Shown here: one piece after another, positions 16,256 to 23,603 of the stretch
How positions within the stretch are numbered: position 1 is the first letter of the stretch
How the letters are laid out: every line of letters starts with the position of its first letter
Assembly (NCBI RefSeq): GCF_014648995.1
Contig: NZ_BMSE01000009.1
Span: 62,001-126,000 of the forward strand
Direction of reading: 5' to 3'
From: Streptomyces massasporeus
GTDB taxonomy: Bacteria > Actinomycetota > Actinomycetes > Streptomycetales > Streptomycetaceae
DNA: 64,000 bases
Notes under the pieces: model-generated
The model's database searches: none
What the model was told of the DNA's origin: nothing
Seen by the model: only the letters and a program-made list of their open reading frames with translations
Translations under genes and position numbers: made by a program

Positions 16256-16720
16256 TCAGTTGACGCCGATGTCCTCGTTCCAGAGCGCGGGGTGGTCCGC
16301 GATGAAGGCGCGCATCAGTTCGGCGCACTCGACGTCGTCCAACAGCACGATCTCCACACCGTGTTCGGCCAGCCAGTCGTGGCCGCCGTGGAAGGTGACC
16401 GCCTCGCCGATCACCACCCGGGAGATGCCGAACTGCCGCACCAGGCCGGAGCAGTACCAGCAGGGCGACAGCGTCGTCACCATCGTCGTGCCCCGGTAGG
16501 TGCGTTGCCGCCCGGCCGCGCGGAAGGCCGCCGTCTCCGCGTGCAGGGACGGATCGCCGTCCTGCACGCGGCGGTTGTGGCCGCGGCCCAGCAGGGTGCC
16601 GTCGGCGCCGAACAGCGCGGCACCGATCGGGATGCCGCCCTCGGCGAGCCCGGAGCGGGCCTCCTCGACGGCGGTCGTGAGCCACGTGCGTGCCCGTGCC
16701 TGGTCCATGACCTCATCCAT
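16256..16720 (-). CDS. Nucleoside/cytosine deaminase, fungal FCY1-like
   Basis: A 154-residue zinc-dependent deaminase. HAETAAF supplies the Zn-binding His and catalytic Glu, and PCWYC supplies the two Zn cysteines. TTLSPCWYCSGLVRQFGI, the VVIGEAVTFHGG segment and the ending FIADHPALWNEDIGVN resemble fungal cytosine deaminase (yeast Fcy1) more than bacterial TadA or the unrelated bacterial CodA. Cytosine to uracil is the likely reaction. Its ATG lies 8 bases inside the end of the MerR gene, so it is the second gene of that operon. Confidence 0.75.
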   Translation of the reverse strand: MDEVMDQARARTWLTTAVEEARSGLAEGGIPIGAALFGADGTLLGRGHNRRVQDGDPSLHAETAAFRAAGRQRTYRGTTMVTTLSPCWYCSGLVRQFGISRVVIGEAVTFHGGHDWLAEHGVEIVLLDDVECAELMRAFIADHPALWNEDIGVN

Positions 16721-17462
16721 GGCCCTGGTCTGCCCTTTCGTAACCTGGCCCGATCTTCACCGCGTCGAGGTAGGCGTGCAGGACCCCCGCCCCCTCGATC
16801 ATGACCCTGGTGCGGGCCGTCAGTGCCTCGCCGCGTGCTGCCACGGCCGCCCGCAGCGCCGCACTGCTGCCCTCCCGCCGCAGCCCGTCCAGCACCGGCC
16901 TGATCTGGTCGAACAAGTAGTGGCTGCGGCGCAGGGTGTGCACGAGCCGGGCGTCGCGCACATCGGCCGGCTCGTAGACCCGGTACCCCGTCGCGCGTTC
17001 CCGGCCCGGAGTGAGCAGCCCGGCCTCCTCCCACACCCGCAGCGCCGATGTCCGTACGCCCAGGAGTACCGCCACCTCGCCGATGCGCAGCCCGCCCGAC
17101 CGCGGCAGTGGGGCGGGCGGTTCGGCCGCGAGCAGTTCCAGGGCCTCGCTCGCCGCCCGCAGCGACACCCGCTCCTCGTGCAGGGCGGCGTGGGCGGCGT
17201 CGAGCAGCGCCAGGGCGCCGGGGACGTCCCCCTCGTGCACGGCCCGCATGATCGCCGTCGCGGTCACCGGCCCGTACCCGCGCATCAGCGTCCGGTACGC
17301 CAGCAGCGCGCCGCGGTGCGTCTCGCCGAAGACGCGGTAGCCGGACGCGGTCCGCGCGGCGGGCGGGAGCACACCGGCGTCCTCGTAGTTGCGGATCTGC
17401 TGCGTCGAGACACCGGCCGACCGGGCCAGGTCGACGGGGCGGAGGCGGCGCTCTTTCGTCAT
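16713..17462 (-). CDS. MerR-family regulator with two winged-helix domains
   Basis: A 249-residue protein with two MerR-type DNA-binding modules. The first (residues 1-75) reads RPVDLARSAGVSTQQIRNYE then GYRVFGE. The second (about residues 125-190) reads RIGEVAVLLGVRTSALRVWEE then GYRVYEP. MerR proteins normally have one such module and dimerise; a single chain carrying both is less common. The end (LHAYLDAVKIG) is short and lacks metal-binding cysteines. It is divergent from the uvrA-like gene, with a dyad between them. Confidence 0.8.
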   Translation of the reverse strand: MTKERRLRPVDLARSAGVSTQQIRNYEDAGVLPPAARTASGYRVFGETHRGALLAYRTLMRGYGPVTATAIMRAVHEGDVPGALALLDAAHAALHEERVSLRAASEALELLAAEPPAPLPRSGGLRIGEVAVLLGVRTSALRVWEEAGLLTPGRERATGYRVYEPADVRDARLVHTLRRSHYLFDQIRPVLDGLRREGSSAALRAAVAARGEALTARTRVMIEGAGVLHAYLDAVKIGPGYERADQGHG

Positions 17463-17522
17463 CGATTTGAAGGTTACGGCAGCAAGCAGGCCGCACAAGC
17501 CCTCTCAAGTCTCAACACCGCA

Positions 17523-17542
17523 CTTCAATGGAAGACTTGAAG
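17523..17542. promoter_or_regulatory. Inverted repeat upstream of the uvrA2-like gene
   Basis: CTTCAA (17523-17528) and TTGAAG (17537-17542) form a perfect 6-base dyad around 8 bases. It ends 2 bases before the ATG at 17545, so it covers the ribosome-binding site. A third TTGAAG lies near 17468 just inside the MerR leader. This is a good candidate site for the divergent MerR protein. Confidence 0.5.
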
Positions 17543-17544
17543 GA

Positions 17545-19992
17545 ATGGACGACTTCATCCGCGTCACCGGTGCCCGCCTCCACAACCTCAGGAACGTCTC
17601 CCTCTCCCTGCCGAAGAACAAGCTGGTCGTCCTGACCGGCCTGTCCGGCTCCGGCAAGTCCACCCTCGCCTTCGACACCCTCCACCGGGAGGGCCAGCGG
17701 CAGTACCTGGAGTCGCTGGGCATGGTCACCGGCTTCGTCAGCAAGCCCGCCGTCGACTCGATCACCGGCCTGTCCCCGTCCATCAGCGTCGATCAGCACC
17801 TCACCAACCGCAGCCCCCGCTCCACGGTCGGCACGGTCACCGAGGTCTTCACCTACCTGCGGCTGCTGTGGTCGCGCATCGGGGTCCGGCCCTGCCCCGG
17901 CTGCGCCAAGGACATCCCGCCGTCCCACGCCGACGGCGCCGAGGCCGACGAGGACGCCGAACCCGGGCAGCGGCCCTGCCCGCACTGCTCCACCCCCGTG
18001 CCCGAACTGGTCATGGGCTCCTTCTCCTTCAACAAGCCCGCCGGAGCCTGCCCGGCCTGCACCGGCCTGGGCGAGGTGATCCGGCCCGACGTACGGCGCC
18101 TGGTGGACTACGACAAGTCGGTCGCGCAAGGGGCGGTGCACGGCTGGAACGCCAAGTTCACCGACTGGAGCGTCCCCGTGCTGCGGGCCGCCGCCGGCCA
18201 CTACGGCTTCACCTTCGACGTGGACACGCCGCTCGGCGAACTCGACGACAGGCAGCGGGACCTGCTGCTCCACGGTGTCGAAAGCCCCGAGTTCCGGCGG
18301 CACTTCCCCGACACCGCCCCTCCGGCGACCGTGGCGGCGGGCCGCTTCGAAGGGGTCGCGACGGCCCTGCTGCGCCGCTACAACGACCGCGCCGACGACC
18401 CCGAGTACCGCGAACGGGCCGAGCGACAGGGACTGGTGAAGCAGCCCTGCGGGGAGTGCGACGGAACCCGGCTGAGCGCTGCGGCCCGGGCGGTCACCGT
18501 GCACGGGCTCACCGTCGTCGAGGCCACCCGGCTTCCGCTGACCGACCTGGCCGACTGGCTGGGAGGCCTGCGCGAACGCTCTGCCGAGGACGAGTGGCCG
18601 CTCGTTGAGCCCGTCGTCGCCGACCTGGAGGAGCGGGCCCGCCGCCTGCTGGACGTCGGCGTCGGCTACCTCACCCTGGGCCAGGCCACCCCCAGCCTCT
18701 CCGCGGGAGAGACCCAGCGGCTGCGCCTGGCCGCGCTGCTCGGCTCCGGCCTGACCGGCGTCCTCTACGTCCTGGACGAGCCGACCATCGGCCTGCACCC
18801 CTCGGACACCGCCCGCCTGATCGGCGTGCTGCGCCGCCTGCGCGACCTGGGCAACACGGTGCTGGTCATCGAGCACGACCTGGACGTCCTGAAGGCCGCG
18901 GACCATGTGGTGGACGTCGGGCCGGGGGCGGGCCGGGACGGCGGGCGGATCGTCGCCGAGGGCACGCCGCAGGAGGTGGCCCGGACCGAGGGCTCGGTCA
19001 CCGGCGCGTACCTGTCCGGCCTGCTGTCCGCGCCGCCGTCACGGGGGCGCGGAGGCGGCGAGGCGGCCGTCGTGATCCGCGGGGCCAGGGCCCACAACCT
19101 CCGGGACCTGACCGTACGGATCCCGCTGCGCCGCCTGGTCACTGTCACGGGTCCGTCCGGCTCCGGCAAGTCGACGCTGCTGCTGGACATCCTCGGCCGG
19201 GCCGCCCGCCGCCACTTCCACGGGGCGGGGGAACTGCCCGCCGAGCACGACGGCATCGACGGCTGGGAGCACCTGTCCAAGGCCGTCCTCATCGACCAGC
19301 AGCCGATCAGCCGCGTCCCGCGCTCCAACGCGGCGACCTACTCGGACGTCTTCACACCGATCCGGGAGGTCTTCGCCGCCCGCAGCCGAGGCCGCCTGAC
19401 CGCCGGCCACTTCTCCTTCAACGTGCCCGGGGGACGTTGCGAACGCTGCGAGGGCGCGGGCGTCCTCACCGTCCACATGCACTTCCTCCCGGCGGTGGAG
19501 GTGCGCTGCCCGGCCTGCAAGGGCCGCCGCTTCCGGCCGGAGGTGCTGACGGTCCGGCACGAGGGCCATGACATCGCCGAGGTACTCGGGGCGACGGTGG
19601 ACGAGGCCCTGACGGTGTTCGGGGACGTCCCGCCGGTCGCCACCCGGCTCCGGCGCATGGCCGACGTCGGCCTCGGCTACCTCCCCCTCGGCCAGCCCGC
19701 CACCACCCTCTCCGGCGGCGAGGCCCAGCGTCTGAAGCTCGCCAAGGAACTGGGGCGGCGGACGACCGGACGCGCCCTGTACCTGCTGGACGAACCGACG
19801 ACGGGCCTGCACTCCGCCGACACCGCCCGCCTCCTCGACGTCCTGCAACGCCTCGTCGACGCCGGGCACTCGGTCGTCACCATCGAGCACAACCTCGACG
19901 TCGTCCGCGCCTCGGACTGGCTGATCGACCTGGGGCCGGAAGGCGGCGCGGGCGGGGGTCGGCTGGTGGCGCAGGGGGTGCCCGGGAACTGA
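17545..19992 (+). CDS. UvrA2-like ABC ATPase (excinuclease A paralogue)
   Basis: An 815-residue tandem ABC protein. Both nucleotide sites are complete: Walker A GLSGSGKST and GPSGSGKST, signatures LSAGETQRL and LSGGEAQRL, Walker B VLDEPTIGLHPSD and LLDEPTTGLHSAD. The zinc modules CPGC...CPHC and CERC...CPAC are present. It is about 150 residues shorter than housekeeping UvrA. That matches the UvrA2/DrrC-like class, which is linked to resistance against DNA-binding drugs rather than general repair. The end (RLVAQGVPGN) stops about 20 residues before the usual tail. Confidence 0.85.
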   Translation: MDDFIRVTGARLHNLRNVSLSLPKNKLVVLTGLSGSGKSTLAFDTLHREGQRQYLESLGMVTGFVSKPAVDSITGLSPSISVDQHLTNRSPRSTVGTVTEVFTYLRLLWSRIGVRPCPGCAKDIPPSHADGAEADEDAEPGQRPCPHCSTPVPELVMGSFSFNKPAGACPACTGLGEVIRPDVRRLVDYDKSVAQGAVHGWNAKFTDWSVPVLRAAAGHYGFTFDVDTPLGELDDRQRDLLLHGVESPEFRRHFPDTAPPATVAAGRFEGVATALLRRYNDRADDPEYRERAERQGLVKQPCGECDGTRLSAAARAVTVHGLTVVEATRLPLTDLADWLGGLRERSAEDEWPLVEPVVADLEERARRLLDVGVGYLTLGQATPSLSAGETQRLRLAALLGSGLTGVLYVLDEPTIGLHPSDTARLIGVLRRLRDLGNTVLVIEHDLDVLKAADHVVDVGPGAGRDGGRIVAEGTPQEVARTEGSVTGAYLSGLLSAPPSRGRGGGEAAVVIRGARAHNLRDLTVRIPLRRLVTVTGPSGSGKSTLLLDILGRAARRHFHGAGELPAEHDGIDGWEHLSKAVLIDQQPISRVPRSNAATYSDVFTPIREVFAARSRGRLTAGHFSFNVPGGRCERCEGAGVLTVHMHFLPAVEVRCPACKGRRFRPEVLTVRHEGHDIAEVLGATVDEALTVFGDVPPVATRLRRMADVGLGYLPLGQPATTLSGGEAQRLKLAKELGRRTTGRALYLLDEPTTGLHSADTARLLDVLQRLVDAGHSVVTIEHNLDVVRASDWLIDLGPEGGAGGGRLVAQGVPGN

Positions 19993-20067
19993 ACCGATCC
20001 TGACCCCCGGACGTCTTCGTTGCGTATCCATCGCACCGGAGCCCAGGCTCCCGAAGGAGGCCCACCG

Positions 20068-20463
20068 ATGAAGGCGTCACTTCTCCTGGCGGCGGCCCTG
20101 GCCTCGTTGTCCGTGGGCTGCACGTCGGCGTCGTCACCGGACGACGACACCGACGGCGCGCGGCCCGCGCCGTCCTGCGCGTACGTCGTCGAGTACGACG
20201 GCCGCACCTACCTGGGCAGGGAGGAGACCGACGTCCCCGTGGGGAAGTCGCTCGGTGCCGCCACCCGCCCGGCGTGCGACGACACTCCGAGCGACGGCGA
20301 CGAGGGGGAGGGCCCGGCCCTGATGACGGCGTTCGCCGTGCGGGGGGTGGACCCGGCCGTCGCCGTCGCGGTGGCCGAGGACCCCGGTGCGTACCGTCTC
20401 GTCGTCGCCGACTCCGTCAAGGAACTCCCGCCGGAGCTGAGGAAGGTGACCGAACGCTCCTGA
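20068..20463 (+). CDS. Small secreted lipoprotein (DUF6281-like)
   Basis: A 131-residue protein with a signal peptide and lipobox (LSVGC, Cys at about 18). The exported part contains two cysteines (PSCAYVVEYDGRTY and RPACDDT). The layout CAYxVxYxGRTY...G..LGxAxxPxCDD is that of a common streptomycete lipoprotein family, which I associate with DUF6281; this was not verified. The AAGGAGG site 7 bases before the ATG fixes the start. Function unknown. Confidence 0.7.
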   Translation: MKASLLLAAALASLSVGCTSASSPDDDTDGARPAPSCAYVVEYDGRTYLGREETDVPVGKSLGAATRPACDDTPSDGDEGEGPALMTAFAVRGVDPAVAVAVAEDPGAYRLVVADSVKELPPELRKVTERS

Positions 20464-20481
20464 CGGGCACCGGCCGGGGCG

Positions 20482-21087
20482 TCAGCCCTGCCGCTCCAGC
20501 ACCGCGTAGTCGGCGAAGCAGCGGCGGTAGCGCAGGTGCCTCGTCTCCTGGGTGTGCCTGCGCTGCCACTCCTCCACCTCGCCGGGTGCCTGGCACGGGC
20601 CCGAACCCGCCCCGCAGTCCTCCTCCTCGCCCGAGACGCAGTACGCCTCGTACTCGGGCTGCGCCGACGCGTCCTGCACGATCGTGTAGGGCACGTACCG
20701 GAAGATCCTGCGGCCGGTCGATTCCCCGCCGTGCTCGTCGCGTTGGTGCTGGCGCAGCAGCACGTTCGCGTCGGTCACCGCGCTGCCGTCGAACGCGGCT
20801 CGCGCCCTGTCCCGCCGGAGCGCCAACTCCTCACAGGTCGCGCACCCGGGCACCGGAGAGGGCGGCCGGGTCGGATCGGCCGACAAGCCCTCCCTGGAAC
20901 GGTCGTTGAGCGCGCGCACGCCCGCGCTGAGCCGCTCGTCCAGGGTGGCCTCCCGGATCCTCGCCGGGTCGGCCTGCCATTCCCGGCCGCCGCCGACCGG
21001 GCGCAGCATCACGTAGGGGCCGGTTCTGTCCTGGTACTCGCCGACCTTGCGCGTGTGCGGGTCGTAGACGAGCGTTCCCGGTTCCAT
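20482..21087 (-). CDS. Unknown cytoplasmic protein next to the XRE/DUF397 pair
   Basis: A 201-residue protein with three parts. Residues 1-60 (MEPGTLVYDPHTRKVGEYQD) resemble a small beta domain seen near streptomycete XRE regulators. A middle segment (GCATCEELALRRDRARAA) has a CxxC. The C-terminal part (YEAYCVSGEEEDCGAG...EEWQRRHTQETRHLRYRR) is a Cys/His-rich fold. ATG at 21087 was preferred because GGAGG lies 8 bases upstream. It is divergent from the XRE gene. Function unknown. Confidence 0.6.
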   Translation of the reverse strand: MEPGTLVYDPHTRKVGEYQDRTGPYVMLRPVGGGREWQADPARIREATLDERLSAGVRALNDRSREGLSADPTRPPSPVPGCATCEELALRRDRARAAFDGSAVTDANVLLRQHQRDEHGGESTGRRIFRYVPYTIVQDASAQPEYEAYCVSGEEEDCGAGSGPCQAPGEVEEWQRRHTQETRHLRYRRCFADYAVLERQG

Positions 21088-21191
21088 TTCGCGTACCTCC
21101 GTCACTCTGGGTGTATCGAGCGTTGCGCACGGGAACAGTCCGGTTCAATGCTTGGCGTGTGACACCGGTGCACTGTCACGGAGGGGGAGCC

Positions 21192-22139
21192 GTGAGCCGA
21201 CGGAACGGCGGGGCGAGCTCGGCGGCGGTCTTCGGCGAGGTCCTGCGGCACTTCCGTGAGGCCGCGCTGCTCACGCAGGAGGGTCTGGCCAGGCAGATCC
21301 CGTGCGACCGCTCGCATGTGGCGCGGGTCGAGGGCGGTACGAGGGTTCCGCAGGACACGTTCGCCAAGACCTGTGACGAACTGCTCGGTACGGGTGGGGT
21401 GCTGCTTCGGCTGTGGGCCCGGATCGACTGGTATCCGCAGGTGGAGCATCCGGATTGGTTCCGGCGGCGGGCGGAGATGGACGAGGAGGCCGTCACCCTC
21501 CGGGAGTACCAGGAGCGGCTCATCCCAGGGTTGTTGCAGACAGGGGAGTACGTCCGCGCGCTGTTCGCACGCGTAGCCAGGGGTGACGAGATCGAGGAGC
21601 GAGCTCGTGCACGACTGAGCAGGCAGCGCCGATTCCTGACCGATGAAGGCCCACTGTACGTAGTCGTGCTGGACGAGAGCTGCCTGCGCAACGTGGTGGG
21701 AAGCCCGGCGATCATGAGGGATCAGTGTGCCCACCTGCTGAGCGCCGGACAGCGCCCCAACATTCGCATCCAGGTTGCTCCGGCGAGCTTCTCGGACCTG
21801 CTGCGCCCCAACGTCTCCATGTCGCTGATCGAGCTGCCGGACGGGCACCGATGGGTGTACTCGGAGTCGCTGGACCGAGGGCATTTCAACGACGATCCGG
21901 CCGCCTACATCCGACACAGCCACGCTTATGATCTGCTCAGGGCAGACGCTCTGTCAGTCCGCGAGTCCGTCGACCTGATCAGCGACGCGATGAAGGGGTA
22001 CGAGCAGCATGAAGAGGCACGAACTCTGCGCGGCAAACTGGATCAAGAGCAGCTACAGCGGGGAAAACGGCGGCAACTGCATAGAAATAGCCCCCGCTTA
22101 CCCCGAAACCGTCCCCGTCCGCGACAGCAAGAACCCTGA
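21192..22139 (+). CDS. XRE-family regulator with DUF5753, C-terminally extended
   Basis: A 315-residue protein. Residues 10-65 form the helix-turn-helix (ALLTQEGLARQIPCDRSHVARVEGG). Residues 90-270 match DUF5753 (YQERLIPGLLQTGEYVRAL; LDESCLRNVVGSPAIMRDQ). This pair is very common in Streptomyces, encoded just upstream of a DUF397 protein, and is thought to work as a regulator-effector switch. The last 43 or so residues are Arg/Pro-rich and come from reading out of frame through the next gene, which suggests a lost stop codon near 22010. Confidence 0.85.
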   Translation: MSRRNGGASSAAVFGEVLRHFREAALLTQEGLARQIPCDRSHVARVEGGTRVPQDTFAKTCDELLGTGGVLLRLWARIDWYPQVEHPDWFRRRAEMDEEAVTLREYQERLIPGLLQTGEYVRALFARVARGDEIEERARARLSRQRRFLTDEGPLYVVVLDESCLRNVVGSPAIMRDQCAHLLSAGQRPNIRIQVAPASFSDLLRPNVSMSLIELPDGHRWVYSESLDRGHFNDDPAAYIRHSHAYDLLRADALSVRESVDLISDAMKGYEQHEEARTLRGKLDQEQLQRGKRRQLHRNSPRLPRNRPRPRQQEP

Positions 22140-22200
22140 CGGACCGGTCCTGTTCGTCACCCGGTCCGCCTGGTCCGCGTTCCTCGGATCCCTGCGCTGA
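22009..22200 (+). CDS. DUF397 protein
   Basis: A 63-residue protein with the diagnostic DUF397 sequence: WIKSSYSGENGGNCIEIA, then VPVRDSKNPDGPVLF, then WSAFLGSLR at the end. It is the usual partner of the XRE-DUF5753 gene. Here the two genes share 131 bases in different frames, much more than the normal few bases. The start is the ATG at 22009, which is read as CATGAA in the upstream gene. Confidence 0.88.
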   Translation: MKRHELCAANWIKSSYSGENGGNCIEIAPAYPETVPVRDSKNPDGPVLFVTRSAWSAFLGSLR

Positions 22201-22201
22201 C

Positions 22202-22546
22202 CTACTGCCCGCTCACCATCTGCAGGATCCGGTTGGCCGCCTCCGCGACCGGCTGCCCCACCGCCCCGACGGCCGCGGCGATCGCGGCGACAGCCATCAG
22301 CGCCCGGTGCCGCTCCTGCGCGGGCGCGGCGTCCGCGGCCAGCACCGGCAGGGACTCGTCGATGAGCTGCGCGCTCGGCTGCGGCAGCAGATCGCGCAAC
22401 TCCTGCACCTCGCGGATCAGTTCGGCGAGGGCCAGCCGCAGCGCGGGGTCCGTGTCGCCCGTGGCCCCGTTCTTCACGATGCCCGTGTTGCCGCTGCCGC
22501 CGTGCATGTTGACGTTGTCGCCGTAGTAATAGTTGTTGCCGCTCAT
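22202..22546 (-). CDS. Small protein with N-terminal GxGNTGI motif and helical tail
   Basis: A 114-residue protein. Residues 1-25 are a Tyr/Asn/Gly-rich segment (NNYYYGDNVNMHGGSGNTGI). A helical region follows (LRLALAELIREVQELRDLLPQ), then an Ala/Val-rich possible helix near the end. The N-terminal segment repeats the C-terminus of the membrane protein encoded immediately upstream, and the two genes overlap by 4 bases. The soluble helical part could be a signalling or effector domain. No known family was assigned with confidence. Confidence 0.65.
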   Translation of the reverse strand: MSGNNYYYGDNVNMHGGSGNTGIVKNGATGDTDPALRLALAELIREVQELRDLLPQPSAQLIDESLPVLAADAAPAQERHRALMAVAAIAAAVGAVGQPVAEAANRILQMVSGQ

Positions 22547-23184
22547 GCCGCGATCCCCGTGTTCCCGCTGCCGCCGTACATGTTCACGCTGTCACCGAAG
22601 TGGTAGTTCGTGGGTGAGTTGATCGTCAGGCGCTCCACCGTCACCTGGAACTCGGTGTCCGGGTTCTCCAGTGCCCCCGAGACGTAGCCCACGAGCCGGT
22701 CCAGGTGCTGTGGGTCGGGGCTGGTCACCATCGCGGTGGAGGGGCCGGCCGTCTCGATGGCGAGGACGTAGTGGGACGGCGCCGTGACCACGGAGAGCAT
22801 CTCGACGAAGAAGTAGATCAGCGCCGCACCGGAGCAGATCCACACGAAGACGATCAGTCCGCCGCCGCTGGACTGCTCGCTGTCGTAAGGGCCGCTGGAA
22901 CTGCTGGCGAGGGAGATCAGACCGCCGATGATCGACAGGCCGATGGCCACGGCCAGGATGATCCCGGCGCGTTTCAGGAAGCGGAAGACCGCCTCCTTGC
23001 GCTTGGGGCGGAGGGTGAACGTGTACACCCGGGCGATGTTGCGCAGGGGGTAGGCGGCTGTGCCGACCCATAACAGGCGCTTGTGGACGCGTAATTCGAC
23101 GTCGGTCATGGCGCGGGGCGGAGTGGAGGGCGGGGGTGGTACGTCCCACTGCCCCGGTGGCTGCTGTGTCTCCATGGACACCAT
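22543..23184 (-). CDS. DUF6232-like membrane protein ending in a GxGNTGI motif
   Basis: About 213 residues. A Pro-rich start is followed by a small domain (VELRVHKRLLWVGTAAYPLRNIARV). Then come two transmembrane helices (IILAVAIGLSIIGGLISLA and GLIVFVWICSGAALIYFFV) and a cytosolic domain that ends YHFGDSVNMYGGSGNTGIAA. The layout fits what I know as DUF6232. The last 20 residues recur at the start of the next protein. Several in-frame starts exist (23211, 23184, 23175); none has a strong ribosome-binding site. Confidence 0.65.
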   Translation of the reverse strand: MVSMETQQPPGQWDVPPPPSTPPRAMTDVELRVHKRLLWVGTAAYPLRNIARVYTFTLRPKRKEAVFRFLKRAGIILAVAIGLSIIGGLISLASSSSGPYDSEQSSGGGLIVFVWICSGAALIYFFVEMLSVVTAPSHYVLAIETAGPSTAMVTSPDPQHLDRLVGYVSGALENPDTEFQVTVERLTINSPTNYHFGDSVNMYGGSGNTGIAA

Positions 23185-23243
23185 TGGCGACCATGCGCCT
23201 ACCGAGGGCAAGTCGTTTCACACGGACGGGAGAGCCGGCGCCC

Positions 23244-23537
23244 TCAGGACTCGTCGCGCCTCGGGTCGTCGTCCTTGTTCTTGTCCTCGTCGAGGGACTT
23301 CAGGAAGTCCGGATTGTCGTCCGGCGCCACCCACTGCCGCGGACGCTCCGCCGCGGGCACCCGCTTCTTACCGGCGATCAGCCAGGAGATCGACCCGACG
23401 AGCGGGAACACCAGGACGAGGAGTGCCCACAGCGGCTTGGGCATGTGGCGGATCTCGTCGTCCTGCGTGCTGATGCAGTCGATGAACGCGTACACGCTGA
23501 GCGCCAGCGGCACGAGGAACATCAGTACCCGGAGCAT
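23244..23537 (-). CDS. PLDc_N-type two-helix membrane protein
   Basis: A 97-residue protein. Two transmembrane helices (VLMFLVPLALSVYAFIDCI and LWALLVLVFPLVGSISWLIAG) flank a short polar loop, the pattern of the phospholipase D-nuclease N-terminal domain (PLDc_N). The Asp/Lys-rich tail is cytoplasmic. Alone, without a PLD domain, it is a common actinobacterial membrane protein of unknown role. ATG at 23537 has GAGAGG upstream. It is divergent from mqnL. Confidence 0.75.
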   Translation of the reverse strand: MLRVLMFLVPLALSVYAFIDCISTQDDEIRHMPKPLWALLVLVFPLVGSISWLIAGKKRVPAAERPRQWVAPDDNPDFLKSLDEDKNKDDDPRRDES

Positions 23538-23603
23538 GCGGCCTCTCAGCGAAAGCGGTGGGTGGTTCCAGGCCAGGGTAGCGGCTCGGGGATACTGGAC
23601 CCC

